DNA of 64,000 nt from Ga0077530 sp035565975 (GCA_035565975.1 DATMRT010000060.1:62001-126000), one strand, 5' to 3'; counted from the first letter of the stretch, positions 41,984-53,159 are shown. Made by a program: numbers and translations. Notes: generated from the sequence alone by a model not told the origin.

Positions 41984-43426
41984 TCAGGCGCGAAGCACCT
42001 TGCCCGGGTTCATGATGTTCTTGGGATCGAGCGCCTTCTTCACGGCCGTCATCATGCCGATCTCGACCGGGCTCTTGTAGCGATAGTTTTCCTCGAGACG
42101 CAGACGCCCGATGCCGTGCTCGGCGCTGATCGAGCCACCGAGCGAGACGACGATGTCATGAACGATCTTGTTCATGTTCGGATACTCGGCATGGAACCGC
42201 TCGTAGGTCCAGTCGACGGGGCGGATCGGATTGTAGTGCAGATTGCCGTCGCCGACGTGGCCGAAGCAGCAATGGCGCACACCGGGATAGGCCTTCTCGA
42301 CGGCGGCATCGGCCTTCTCGATGAATTCGGGAATACGCGAGAGCGGCACCGAGATATCGTGCGCGATCGAGCCGCCGGCCGACTTCTGCGCTTCGGCAAG
42401 GTCCTCGCGCATCTTCCAGAGCTTGCGCGCCTGCTCACCGGATGTCGTGATCATCGCGTCCCTGATCAGACCCGCCTCCATGGCAGTGCCAAGGGCATCG
42501 GCGAGCGGACCGTTCAAGGTGCCGGGCTCGCCCTGACCGGCAACCTCCATCAGGACGTACCAGGGATGGGTGCTCGGCATGGGATCGCTGTGGCCGGGAA
42601 CGCCGGTTAGCAGCAGATCGAGAATGGACCGGCGCAGAAGCTCGAAGGCAGAAATCGACTCGCCAAGCCTCGAGCGCAGCAGCGACAGAAGCTCGACCGC
42701 GGCGGCGGGGCTGTCGAGACCAATGAACGCGCTGATCGAGTCGCTCGGCTTCGGAAAGAGGCGGAGGGTCGCGCCGGTGATGATCCCGAGCGTGCCCTCG
42801 GCGCCGATGAAGAGCTGCTTCATGTCGTAGCCGGTATTGTCCTTGCGCAGACCGCGCAGGCCATTCCAGATCTGACCATCGGGCAGCACAACCTCGAGGC
42901 CGAGCACGAGACTGCGCGTGTTGCCGTAGCGGAGCACCTGATTGCCGCCGGCATTGGTCGAGATGTTGCCGCCGATCTGGCAGGAGCCTTCGGCGCCGAG
43001 GCTCAGCGGGAAGAGGCGGTCGGCATCGGAGGCCGCCTGCTGGATCTCCTTGAGGATCACGCCGGCATCGACGGTAATGGTGTCATTCGCCGTGTCGATG
43101 GCACGCACGCGCTTCATGCGTTGCGTCGAGATGATCACCTCGCTCAGATCATCGTGCGGCTGGCTCGCGCCGGTGAGACCGGTGATGCCGCCTTGCGGCA
43201 CGATGGCGGTGCCTGTCTCGGCGCAGATGCGGACGAGAGCTGCGACCTCCTCGGTGTTCGCCGGGCGCAGGACGAGCGGCGCGCTGCCGACCCAGATCCC
43301 GCGCCACGCTCGGCAATAGGGCGCGATATCCGCAGGATCGTCGATGGTTCCGGCAGGACCGACAACGCTCTTGAGGCGCTCAAGGACGTCCTTTCCAACC
43401 GGGCCTCGCCGCGCGTCCGTCGCCAT
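41984..43426 (-). CDS. FAD-linked oxidoreductase, GlcD/D-2-hydroxyacid dehydrogenase type
   Basis: 480 residues. FAD_binding_4 domain (about 45-185; IVPQGGITGLTGASQP and GAEGSCQIGGNISTNAGGNQVLRYGNTRSLVLGLEVVLPDG) and FAD-oxidase C domain (about 220-478; CCFGHVGDGNLHYNPIRP, SAEHGIGRLRLEE, MMTAVKKALDPKNIMNPGKVL). Enzymes of this type oxidise D-lactate, glycolate or D-2-hydroxyglutarate and pass electrons to a quinone or ETF. Length and the single-gene form (no GlcE/GlcF) favour D-2-hydroxyglutarate or D-lactate dehydrogenase. First gene of the operon with the two hydroxyisobutyrate-dehydrogenase-like enzymes. Confidence 0.9.
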   Translation of the reverse strand: MATDARRGPVGKDVLERLKSVVGPAGTIDDPADIAPYCRAWRGIWVGSAPLVLRPANTEEVAALVRICAETGTAIVPQGGITGLTGASQPHDDLSEVIISTQRMKRVRAIDTANDTITVDAGVILKEIQQAASDADRLFPLSLGAEGSCQIGGNISTNAGGNQVLRYGNTRSLVLGLEVVLPDGQIWNGLRGLRKDNTGYDMKQLFIGAEGTLGIITGATLRLFPKPSDSISAFIGLDSPAAAVELLSLLRSRLGESISAFELLRRSILDLLLTGVPGHSDPMPSTHPWYVLMEVAGQGEPGTLNGPLADALGTAMEAGLIRDAMITTSGEQARKLWKMREDLAEAQKSAGGSIAHDISVPLSRIPEFIEKADAAVEKAYPGVRHCCFGHVGDGNLHYNPIRPVDWTYERFHAEYPNMNKIVHDIVVSLGGSISAEHGIGRLRLEENYRYKSPVEIGMMTAVKKALDPKNIMNPGKVLRA

Positions 43427-43580
43427 GCTCGTGCTCTCTCCGCCACCGTGGAAAATCCGGCCGGCACATTAGCAGCACGTCGGGCAGCGGCAAACGCAGC
43501 GGCAGGCCGCAGAGCCGCCTGCATAGGCCACACGCGTGGGGCGCACGGCATAGCCGAGGAGACCAGGCTGGAAAAATAGA

Positions 43581-43611
43581 ACGGCCGGCCGACGGAATGT
43601 CGACCGGCCGT
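43581..43611 (-). terminator. Rho-independent terminator after His-rich gene
   Basis: Thirteen-nt arms (43581-43593 and 43599-43611) built on ACGGCCGG / CCGGCCGT and GAC / GTC, with one mismatch and loop GGAAT. On the minus strand they are followed by TCTATTTTTC, a good U-tract. It ends the His-rich secreted protein gene. Confidence 0.88.
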
Positions 43612-43628
43612 CCGTTCAGGCTGCAGCC

Positions 43629-43922
43629 TTAGTGGTAATGCCGCCGATGGTAATGCTGCGTCCAATGCCGGTGATGCCGATAGTGCGGCCGGACCCAGCG
43701 ACGCGGCGCGCGGTAGTGGCGATGCCAGCGCACCACCGGGCGGCGCCAATGATGGCGGTGATAGTGGCGGTGACGGCGGTGATAATAGCCTGCCTTCTGC
43801 GCCAGACTAGTTCCCGCTTCTGCGGCCTTCGGCACCGCCAATGGCGCGGCCTGCGCAGACATAGCGCCACTGAACAGCGCAATCGTCCCACCAATTACTG
43901 CAGCCAGAAGAGCTCTCTTCAT
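43629..43922 (-). CDS. Small secreted His/Arg/Tyr-rich protein
   Basis: 97 residues. Signal peptide MKRALLAAVIGGTIALFSGAMSAQA, short linker, then a very basic tail with repeated HRRH, HYHRHH, RRPVVRWHRHYRAPRRW and HYRHHRHW. The mature part is dense in His and could bind metal ions or anionic polymers; this is inferred from composition. Similar low-complexity exported proteins are frequent in Hyphomicrobiales, with unknown function. ATG at 43922 follows AGGAGTGG. The promoter region (43968-44001) is unusually clear. Confidence 0.75.
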   Translation of the reverse strand: MKRALLAAVIGGTIALFSGAMSAQAAPLAVPKAAEAGTSLAQKAGYYHRRHRHYHRHHWRRPVVRWHRHYRAPRRWVRPHYRHHRHWTQHYHRRHYH

Positions 43923-43967
43923 TTTCCACTCCTGTGTAGACATGCATTCTCCCAGCGGTGATTGGAA

Positions 43968-44001
43968 ATTATATCACCTAATCTGAACCTATACTGAACC
44001 T
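43968..44001 (-). promoter_or_regulatory. Promoter with consensus -10 and 11-bp direct repeats
   Basis: On the minus strand TATAAT (43973-43968) lies 46 nt before the His-rich gene. Upstream are two direct repeats AGGTTCAG at an 11-nt period (44001-43994 and 43990-43983), covering where the -35 should be, with AGGT recurring again 11 nt on. Eleven-bp direct repeats replacing -35 are typical of OmpR/PhoB-family activators. The regulator is unknown. The region 43923-44254 holds nothing else I can identify. Confidence 0.6.
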
Positions 44002-44254
44002 CTTGTTCATCTGCCTGCCGCAGTGAGAACACGGCGGCAGAAATTTGCCCGCGCTTCCGCCACAATGTTGCCGGCAAATCATCTGCGCGTTATGGCCACA
44101 TCCGGGAGGGATACGGTCACCTGACCTTGTTTCTTGCCGACAGACGCGGAGGCCGGGGTTCCGTGAGGGCAGCGACGGGCACAGGACGTGCGGGATCGAG
44201 CACGCGCCACGATCTCGGCGGCGTCGCGTTTTTGCGCGCGCGACGGCGGCGCGC

Positions 44255-46642
44255 ATGACCAATCTCGCCGCACTTCCTGCAGGAACGCGCCTCGCCGAGG
44301 ACTATCGGATCGAGCGGGTTCTCGGTGCCGGAGGCTTCGGCATTACGTATCTCGCCGAGGAAGTCCCGCTCGCGCGGATGGTGACCATCAAGGAGTACTT
44401 CCCGGTCGATTTTGCCATCCGCGATGCGAAGCAGGGGGCGCAGCCGCGCTCGCAGGACTGCACCGGTGACTACCAGTGGGGCCTCGATCGCTTTCTCGAT
44501 GAAGCGCGCACGCTTGCCCGTTTCGATCACCCGAATATCGTCCGCGTGTACCGGTTCTTCCGCGAGGCGAACTCCGGCTTCATCGTGCTCCACTACGAGG
44601 ACGGCAAGAGCTTCAAGGCCTGGCTCAAGGCGCTCGGCCGGGCGCCCCGCCAGCATGAGCTCGACCGCGTCGTGCCGCCGCTTCTCGACGCGCTCGCGCT
44701 CATTCACGGCTCGGACTTCCTCCACCGCGACATCGCGCCGGACAACATCATCATCCGCAATGACGGCTCGCCCGTACTGATCGACTTCGGCTCGGCGCGG
44801 AGCGATATCGCTCAGCACTCACGAACCGTTTCCGCGCTGGTGAAGCCCGGCTACAGCCCCTACGAGCAGTACGCGACGAATGCCCGCCAGCAAGGCCCGT
44901 GGACGGACATCTACTCGCTCGGCGCGACGCTCTATCAGGCCGTGACGGGAAAGCGGCCGCCGGATGCCCCCTCGCGCATGGTCGCCGACGAGATGGTGCC
45001 GGCGCGCGATGCCGCGATCAGCTCCTATCGGCCCGGATTTCTTTCCGCGATCGACACGGCACTGGCTCTCGACATCACGGCACGGCCGCGCTCGATCGAT
45101 GCGTGGCGCAAGCAGCTCATGGCGCCGCCCGGCAAAGCCAGCGAGGCTGCAGACGTTGCGCCGGCACCTGCCGAACCTGCCAAAATTCCGACCGCCCCGC
45201 CCAAGCCCAAGGCCAAGTCCGCCGCCAAGCCGAAGGACGTCGACGCGGCCGTTCCGAAGATCATCAAAGAGGCAAAGGAGGCGAAGGACGCCAAACAGTC
45301 CGGCGAACTTGCCTTGATGGCGGCTGCTGCCAACGAAGCCACCCCTGCTCCCGTCGACGCGCCCGAACGCCCGATTTCCGCGGGGAAGGTCGCGGCGATC
45401 TTCAGCGAGTGGCGCGCGCGCCGGGCCGAGGCAAAGCAGGAAGCCGCAAACGCGGCGCCCGCCCCCGCTCCCTCGCCTCCGAAGCCCGCAGCAAAGCCGG
45501 CGGCCGCCATCGCGGTCGTCGAAACACCGCCAAAAGCGAACTTGCCCGTGCCGGTCCCGCGCCGCGCATCGAAGCCTGTGAAAGCCGCAAAAGCAAAAAA
45601 GCGGCCCCGCTGGTGGCGTCGCCCAATCCTCTTCAAGGCGGCGGTCGGTTTTGCCGTCGCTTGGCTCGCAGTCGCCTACCAGAACGCGCCGCCGCGCGTC
45701 GACCGGCAGAGCACCGGCACACTGTCGAGCGGCATGGCGGCCTCGGCCCAGGTCGGCGAGATCAGGGGGCACAAGGGCGGGCTTACAGGCGTCGGCCACA
45801 CCTCCGACGGGCGTTTCATCGTCACCGCGGGCGAGGACGCCACGCTGAAGATCTGGCAAACCGGGACGCGCTCGCTGTTCCGCAGCATCGATCTCGAGGC
45901 GGGCGCACCGACCTCGCTCGCGGTCGGCGCAACACGCGCCATCACCGGCCACAAGGACGGTCGCGTCATACTCTGGGATCTGGAATACGGCCTGCGGGTC
46001 GCATCCTTCAAACGCAACGAGGCCGACATCTGGGCCGTATCCTTCGCGGGCTCGCCCGAGCGCATCCTCGCGGCGAGCAACGACTGGAAATTCGCCCTGC
46101 TCGATGCGCGTACCCCCATCCTGCCGGTTCATGTCTTCGAGGGGCACGAGAATGCCGTGCAGGCCGTCGCTTTCTCTGCTGCGCGAAATCTCATCGCCTC
46201 GGGCGGCGCCGATCGCACGGTCCGCACCTGGCATGCGGAGACGCTGGCCGAGCAGCGCACCTATCGCGGGCACCGCGAGCATGTCGTCGCGCTCGCCTTC
46301 ACGCCTGACGGGCGCCGGCTCGCCTCGGGCGACCTCGGCGGCAATGTCCGCATCTGGTCCATGACCCTGCGGCGCCTCGAGCGCTCGATCCAGGCGCACA
46401 AGGGGAAGGTGGCCGCGCTCGCCTTTTCGGGCGACGGACACTGGCTCGCCACGGGCGGGGAGGACGGGCGCGTCCGCCTCTGGAATATGACGCGCCACCG
46501 GCCACCACGTACGTTTCTCGGCCATTCGGGCGGCGTGCGCGCCCTGAGCTTCGCCCCGGATGGGGCCACGCTGGCCTCGGCCGGGGCCGATGGCACGGTC
46601 CGCCTCTGGTCCACGGCGTTCATGGCGCGCGGCGGCTCCTGA
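44255..46642 (+). CDS. Membrane Ser/Thr protein kinase with C-terminal WD40 propeller
   Basis: 795 residues. Eukaryotic-type kinase domain (about 15-285): glycine loop GAGGFG, Lys46 in MVTIKEYFP, HRDIAPDN (Asp159, Asn164) and DFG (177-179). A Pro/Ala/Lys-rich linker (about 290-450) and a KKRPRWWRRP basic cluster precede one transmembrane helix (about 457-476). The rest is a WD40 beta-propeller of about seven repeats ending in KIW/RLW/RIW-type motifs (about 500-795). Positive-inside rules put the kinase in the cytoplasm and the propeller in the periplasm. ATG at 44255 places the kinase correctly; longer upstream reading is not family-like. No adjacent phosphatase gene; dnaN follows on the same strand. 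Confidence 0.9.
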   Translation: MTNLAALPAGTRLAEDYRIERVLGAGGFGITYLAEEVPLARMVTIKEYFPVDFAIRDAKQGAQPRSQDCTGDYQWGLDRFLDEARTLARFDHPNIVRVYRFFREANSGFIVLHYEDGKSFKAWLKALGRAPRQHELDRVVPPLLDALALIHGSDFLHRDIAPDNIIIRNDGSPVLIDFGSARSDIAQHSRTVSALVKPGYSPYEQYATNARQQGPWTDIYSLGATLYQAVTGKRPPDAPSRMVADEMVPARDAAISSYRPGFLSAIDTALALDITARPRSIDAWRKQLMAPPGKASEAADVAPAPAEPAKIPTAPPKPKAKSAAKPKDVDAAVPKIIKEAKEAKDAKQSGELALMAAAANEATPAPVDAPERPISAGKVAAIFSEWRARRAEAKQEAANAAPAPAPSPPKPAAKPAAAIAVVETPPKANLPVPVPRRASKPVKAAKAKKRPRWWRRPILFKAAVGFAVAWLAVAYQNAPPRVDRQSTGTLSSGMAASAQVGEIRGHKGGLTGVGHTSDGRFIVTAGEDATLKIWQTGTRSLFRSIDLEAGAPTSLAVGATRAITGHKDGRVILWDLEYGLRVASFKRNEADIWAVSFAGSPERILAASNDWKFALLDARTPILPVHVFEGHENAVQAVAFSAARNLIASGGADRTVRTWHAETLAEQRTYRGHREHVVALAFTPDGRRLASGDLGGNVRIWSMTLRRLERSIQAHKGKVAALAFSGDGHWLATGGEDGRVRLWNMTRHRPPRTFLGHSGGVRALSFAPDGATLASAGADGTVRLWSTAFMARGGS

Positions 46643-46838
46643 CCCGGCCCTCGACCCAATCAGTGCCCTGTGGCAACGATGCCGTTCCGCTTGCCAAACG
46701 GGCCTGGGAAGTCCAAGTTTGAGCGGCAACGAATCGTGACGGACTCGGCATACAAATGATGTGCGTCGGGGGTTTTGCTGTCTCCGTGCTCCGATGACGA
46801 TTTGACTGGCACGACACTTGGTTAGGTGGGATTCCAAC

Positions 46839-47957
46839 ATGCGGTTTGTCATCGAACGTGGCGACCTTCTGCGCGCTCTCGGCCATGTCGCGAGCGTCGT
46901 CGAGAAACGCACGACAATCCCGATCCTGTCCAATGTGCTGCTCCGCGCCAATGCGGAGGGTCTCCAGCTCAAGGCAACCGACCTCGAGCGCGAGGTCGTC
47001 GAGAGCGTGTCCGCGAACGTCGCAACGCCGGGCGCGGTAACGGTGCCCGCCCACATGCTGCACGATATCGTGCGCAAGCTCCCCGACGGCGTGCAGATCC
47101 GCATCGAACGCGAGCCCGAGCGCGAGCGTGTCTCGATCACCGCAGGACATGCCCGCTTTGCCCTGCAGGCACTCCCGGCCGACGATTTTCCGGACCTCGC
47201 CGCGGGACAGATGTCGCACAGCTTCGAGATCGCCGCGGGCGACCTCAAACGCCTGATCGAAAAGACCCGCTTCGCGATCTCGACCGAAGAGACGCGCTAC
47301 TATCTCAACGGCATCTACCTGCATCCGGCGAAGACCGGCGGCAAGACGAGCCTGCGCGCCGTCGCGACCGATGGCCACCGCCTCGCGCAGTTCGACCTCG
47401 ACCAGCCGGCGGGCGTCGACGGCATGCCGGGCATCATCATCCCGCGCAAGACGGTGCACGAGCTTTATCGCCTCATCGAGGCGAGCGATGCGCCGGTCCG
47501 CGTCGAAGTCTCGACGGCCAAGGTCCGCGTCGAGATCGGTCCGATCACCATGACGTCGAAGCTCGTCGACGGCACGTTCCCCGACTACGGCCGCGTCATC
47601 CCGCAGTCCAACGACAAGGTGCTGGAGGTGTCGAGCCAGGTGTTCATGAGCGCCGTCGATCGCGTCTCGACGATTGCCAGCGAGCGTGTGCGTGCGGTGA
47701 AGCTCAACATCGCGCCCGGTAAGCTCGTGCTTTCCGTGAACAACCCCGATGGCGGCAGCGCGACCGAGGAGGTCGAGGCAGAATTCTCGGCGCCCGCCAT
47801 GGAGATCGGCTTCAATGCCCGCTATCTGCTCGATATTTCGGGCCAGCTCGAGAGCGACTCGCTGAAGTTCCTGCTCTCCGATCCGGGCTCTCCGACTATC
47901 CTCAAGGATGTCGGAGACGAGAGCGCGCTCTACGTCCTGATGCCGATGCGGGTGTGA
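46839..47957 (+). CDS. dnaN: DNA polymerase III beta sliding clamp
   Basis: 372-residue clamp that holds Pol III on DNA. Three clamp domains are recognisable: RFVIERGDLLRALGHVASVVEKRTTIPILSNVLLRAN, FPDLAAGQMSHSFEIAAGDLKRLIEKTRFAISTEETRYYLNGIYLH, and VSTIASERVRAVKLNIAPGKLVLS..., ending in the conserved YVLMPMRV. ATG at 46839 has AGGTGGG about 8 nt upstream. Starts the dnaN-recF-gyrB cluster; dnaA, often upstream, is not present and a kinase gene stands there instead. The 196-nt upstream gap contains no DnaA boxes that I can see. Confidence 0.97.
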   Translation: MRFVIERGDLLRALGHVASVVEKRTTIPILSNVLLRANAEGLQLKATDLEREVVESVSANVATPGAVTVPAHMLHDIVRKLPDGVQIRIEREPERERVSITAGHARFALQALPADDFPDLAAGQMSHSFEIAAGDLKRLIEKTRFAISTEETRYYLNGIYLHPAKTGGKTSLRAVATDGHRLAQFDLDQPAGVDGMPGIIIPRKTVHELYRLIEASDAPVRVEVSTAKVRVEIGPITMTSKLVDGTFPDYGRVIPQSNDKVLEVSSQVFMSAVDRVSTIASERVRAVKLNIAPGKLVLSVNNPDGGSATEEVEAEFSAPAMEIGFNARYLLDISGQLESDSLKFLLSDPGSPTILKDVGDESALYVLMPMRV

Positions 47958-49156
47958 CGACACACGAAGGCATGGCCGAAACCACACGTATGTCGCCGTC
48001 GGATGCGCGCCCGCGTGTGTGGGTTGAGCGCCTGACGCTTACCGACTTCCGCAATCATGCGCATCTGTCGCTGAGTTTCGACGCTCGCCCTGTCGTTCTC
48101 ACGGGCCCGAACGGCGCCGGCAAGACCAATCTCATCGAAGCCATCTCGCTGCTGGCGCCGGGACAGGGCCTCAGGCGCGCGCCCTATCCGGAAATCGCGC
48201 GGCGCGGTGCGGATGCCTGGGCCGTCGCCGCCCGCGTCCACACGCCTATCGGACCGGTCGATATCGGAACAGGCCTCACGGGCGCGGGCATGGCGTCGAG
48301 CCGCACGGGCCGGACCGTCCGCATTGACGGCGAACCGCAAAGCGGCTCAGGCGTTCTCGCCGATCACGTCGAGATGGTCTGGCTGACACCGGCCATGGAC
48401 GGACTCTTCACAGGACCGGGCGGAGATCGTCGTCGCTTTCTCGATCGCATGATCCTCTGCTTCGATCCCGGCTACCGCACGCGCGTCAATCACTTCGAGC
48501 GTGCGATGTCCCAGCGCAATCGTCTGCTCGAGGAGGGCGTGCGCGAGAATGCGCGCCTCGAGGGCCTCGAGATCGTCATGGCGGAGACCGGCGTCGCGAT
48601 CGCAGCTGCACGCGCGCAAACCGTCGCCGCACTGGCGACCATGATCGAGACCCGCAGAGACCGCGCCACTGCCTCCGCCTTTCCATGGGCGAAACTGGAA
48701 CTCGTAGGCGAGCTCGAAGCCGCTCTGACCCATCGCCCCGCCGTCGAAGTCGAGGATGCCTACGTCCGAACACTCGCCGGCGTGCGCGAACGCGACCGTG
48801 GCGCCGGCCGCGCACTCGACGGCCCTCACCGCAGCGATCTCGTGGTTGGCCACGGTCCCAAGGATGCACCGGCGCGCCAGTGCTCGACGGGCGAGCAGAA
48901 GGCGCTCCTGGTCGGTTTGATCCTTGCCCATGCCGAGCTCATGGCGGAGCGCCGGCAAGGCGCCGCGCCGATCCTGCTGCTCGACGAAATCGCCGCCCAC
49001 CTCGACGCGGCCCGGCGCAGCGCGCTCTTCGACGAGATCGTCGCGATCGGCACCCAGGCATGGATGACGGGTACGGATCAGGAGGCGTTCTCGGCGCTCG
49101 GAGAACGGGCGCAGAGGCTCGTGCTCGGGGACCTTGGAGCGCCCCAGTCAGGGTAA
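47954..49156 (+). CDS. recF: DNA replication and repair protein RecF
   Basis: 400-residue SMC-like ATPase of the RecFOR pathway, which loads RecA at gaps. Walker A GPNGAGKTNLIEAISLLAPGQGLRRA, RVWVERLTLTDFRNHAHLSL at the N-terminus, signature STGEQKALLVGLILAHAELM and Walker B PILLLDEIAAHLDAARR. The GTG at 47954 overlaps the dnaN stop (GTGA); ATG at 47972 and 47990 are alternatives without good Shine-Dalgarno sequences. Classical position between dnaN and gyrB. Confidence 0.95.
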   Translation: MTTHEGMAETTRMSPSDARPRVWVERLTLTDFRNHAHLSLSFDARPVVLTGPNGAGKTNLIEAISLLAPGQGLRRAPYPEIARRGADAWAVAARVHTPIGPVDIGTGLTGAGMASSRTGRTVRIDGEPQSGSGVLADHVEMVWLTPAMDGLFTGPGGDRRRFLDRMILCFDPGYRTRVNHFERAMSQRNRLLEEGVRENARLEGLEIVMAETGVAIAAARAQTVAALATMIETRRDRATASAFPWAKLELVGELEAALTHRPAVEVEDAYVRTLAGVRERDRGAGRALDGPHRSDLVVGHGPKDAPARQCSTGEQKALLVGLILAHAELMAERRQGAAPILLLDEIAAHLDAARRSALFDEIVAIGTQAWMTGTDQEAFSALGERAQRLVLGDLGAPQSG

Positions 49157-49314
49157 GCCCCGAGGGGTTAGCAGGCGTCGACATAAGTAATTGATTTAAG
49201 ACGCATTTTATTGCTGGAAATCGTGTCGCAGCGCGTACGATTTTGCACCCGTTATGGACACTTTCGTGTTATAAGAATCCGTAACAAATACAGGACCTCC
49301 AGGACACCGCTGAC

Positions 49315-51771
<2,457 letters not shown>

Positions 51772-51801
51772 TCGTTCCTTCCCTCCACGTGAGACTGTTT
51801 T

Positions 51802-51848
51802 GCTCTCCCGCGCGCTGCTGATCGCAGCTACAGTGCGCGCGGGGGAGC
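51802..51848 (+). terminator. Terminator of gyrB
   Basis: Fourteen-bp stem GCTCTCCCGCGCGC / GCGCGCGGGGGAGC (51802-51815, 51835-51848; one G-U pair) with a 19-nt loop, followed by TTTACAG. It lies 30 nt after the gyrB stop. Confidence 0.75.
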
Positions 51849-51877
51849 TTTACAGCTAAATGACAGGAGGGGCTGTC

Positions 51878-52183
51878 ATGATCATGCGGCGGCTGCTTTT
51901 CTCGACGGGCAATGTCGTCTTCTCGTTGATCCTGGGCGCGATCGCCTTCGGATACGTATTCCTCAAGTATCCCGATCAGATGGCCCAGATCCTGGATTGG
52001 GCAGGCGGCTTCAAGTCGTGGCTGATCACGCGCGGCATCTCGACCGAGTACAACAACTGGATGCGCGTGTTGCTTGAGGAGCGCCAGCTCGTGTTCATGG
52101 GCTTCACGATCGTCGTGCGCATTCTCCTCTCGCTGGTTACCGGCACGCTCACCTGGATTTGGGACACGGTCCGCGGCGCCTGA
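51878..52183 (+). CDS. Small inner-membrane protein, unknown function
   Basis: 101 residues with two hydrophobic helices: LLFSTGNVVFSLILGAIAFGYVFL (about 6-29) and LVFMGFTIVVRILLSLVTGTLTWIW (about 72-96). They are joined by an amphipathic loop with LDWAGGFKSWLITRGISTEYNNWMRVLLEERQ. The helix pair and conserved aromatic loop suggest a small membrane scaffold; I do not recognise the family. ATG at 51878 follows AGGAGGGG. Confidence 0.7.
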   Translation: MIMRRLLFSTGNVVFSLILGAIAFGYVFLKYPDQMAQILDWAGGFKSWLITRGISTEYNNWMRVLLEERQLVFMGFTIVVRILLSLVTGTLTWIWDTVRGA

Positions 52184-52294
52184 GGTCACGACGCAGCCTC
52201 TGGCCGCCTATGCGATTCTGGCCGAGCCAAAGCGGGGCGCGGCCGGTATATTGCCCGCCGACGACGGCTAGAAACCCCAGGGAAGGAAACCTCG

Positions 52295-53083
52295 ATGCGC
52301 AAGAATGAGCTCAAGAAGGCGATCGCGGCCGGCACGCGCGCCCTCAACGGCTGGCTCGCCATTCCCAATTCGTACTCCGCGGAGATCATGGCACATCAGG
52401 GCTGGGAGGCCGTGACGATCGATCTCCAGCACGGCGCTGTCGACTACCAGGCCGCCGTCGGCATGATGCAGGCCATCTCGACCACCAACGCCGTCCCCAT
52501 GGCGCGCGTGCCGTGGAACGAGCCCGGCATCATCATGAAGATGCTCGATGCGGGCGCCTACGGCATCATCTGCCCGATGATCAACAACAAGGCCGAGGCC
52601 GAACAGCTCGTCTCCGCCGCCCGCTATCCGCCGATCGGCGGCCGGTCCATGGGGCCGAACCGCGCCGTGCAGTACGGCGGCGCCGACTATTGGCAGGGCG
52701 CGAACGAGGAAGTGCTGCTGCTCGCCATGATCGAGACGCGCGACGGCCTCAAGAACCTCGACGAGATCCTGAGCGTGAAGGGCCTGAGCGGCGTCTACGT
52801 CGGCCCGTCGGACCTCTCGATGGCGCACGGCAAGCCGCCGACGCTCGATCCCTCGGATCCCGAAGTCGTCGATGCGATCAAGCTCATCGCCAAGAAGACG
52901 CGCGAGAAGGGCCTCATCGCCGGCGTCCACACGGACGGACCGCAGACGTCGCTCAAGCGCTTCGAGCAGGGCTATCACTTCTGCACGATCCTCAACGACG
53001 CGCGCCTGCTGGCGGTCGCCGCGGCGCAGGCCATCAAAGACGTGCGCGGCGGCGGCGAGGTCGCCAAGCCGAAGACGTACTGA
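52295..53083 (+). CDS. HpcH/HpaI aldolase family protein
   Basis: 262-residue class II (metal-dependent) pyruvate aldolase relative. GWLAIPNSYSAEIMAHQGWEAVTIDLQHGAVDYQA, PMARVPWNEPGIIMKMLDAGAYGIICPMINN, GPNRAVQYGGADYWQGANEEVLLLAMIETRDGLKNLDEIL (metal-ligand Glu) and GVYVGPSDLSMAHG (metal-ligand Asp). Such enzymes cleave 4-hydroxy-2-oxoacids to pyruvate plus an aldehyde. Here the ring catabolism partners are absent. Start ATG follows AGGGAAGG. Confidence 0.88.
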   Translation: MRKNELKKAIAAGTRALNGWLAIPNSYSAEIMAHQGWEAVTIDLQHGAVDYQAAVGMMQAISTTNAVPMARVPWNEPGIIMKMLDAGAYGIICPMINNKAEAEQLVSAARYPPIGGRSMGPNRAVQYGGADYWQGANEEVLLLAMIETRDGLKNLDEILSVKGLSGVYVGPSDLSMAHGKPPTLDPSDPEVVDAIKLIAKKTREKGLIAGVHTDGPQTSLKRFEQGYHFCTILNDARLLAVAAAQAIKDVRGGGEVAKPKTY

Positions 53084-53108
53084 TCGTCGCGAGCACATGC
53101 TCAAACCA

Positions 53109-53134
53109 AACGACCGGCCGCGAGGCCGGTCGTT
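53109..53134. terminator. Bidirectional terminator
   Basis: Perfect 11-bp stem AACGACCGGCC / GGCCGGTCGTT (53109-53119, 53124-53134) with loop GCGA. It lies between the convergent aldolase and YeeE genes and is followed by CTGCATTC; on the other strand by TGGTTTGAG. Confidence 0.85.
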
Positions 53135-53159
53135 CTGCATTCGGATTATGGCGCGCCGA

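Noticed and set aside
46810..46826. Sigma-54-like TGGCACG-N4-TTGG before dnaN
   Set aside because: The essential GC of the -12 element is GG here, and dnaN is a housekeeping gene; no enhancer site or activator is visible.
46643..46838. Possible replication origin upstream of dnaN
   Set aside because: No DnaA boxes (TTATCCACA-like), no AT-rich unwinding element and no dnaA gene.
44819..47248. 809-codon open frame on the minus strand across the kinase and dnaN
   Set aside because: Low-complexity Arg/Ala-rich reading opposite well-supported genes; no family resemblance, no start context.
49243..49275. Sigma-70 promoter TTGCAC ... TATAAG upstream of gyrB
   Set aside because: Spacer is 20-21 nt, too long for a standard promoter; it may be coincidental.
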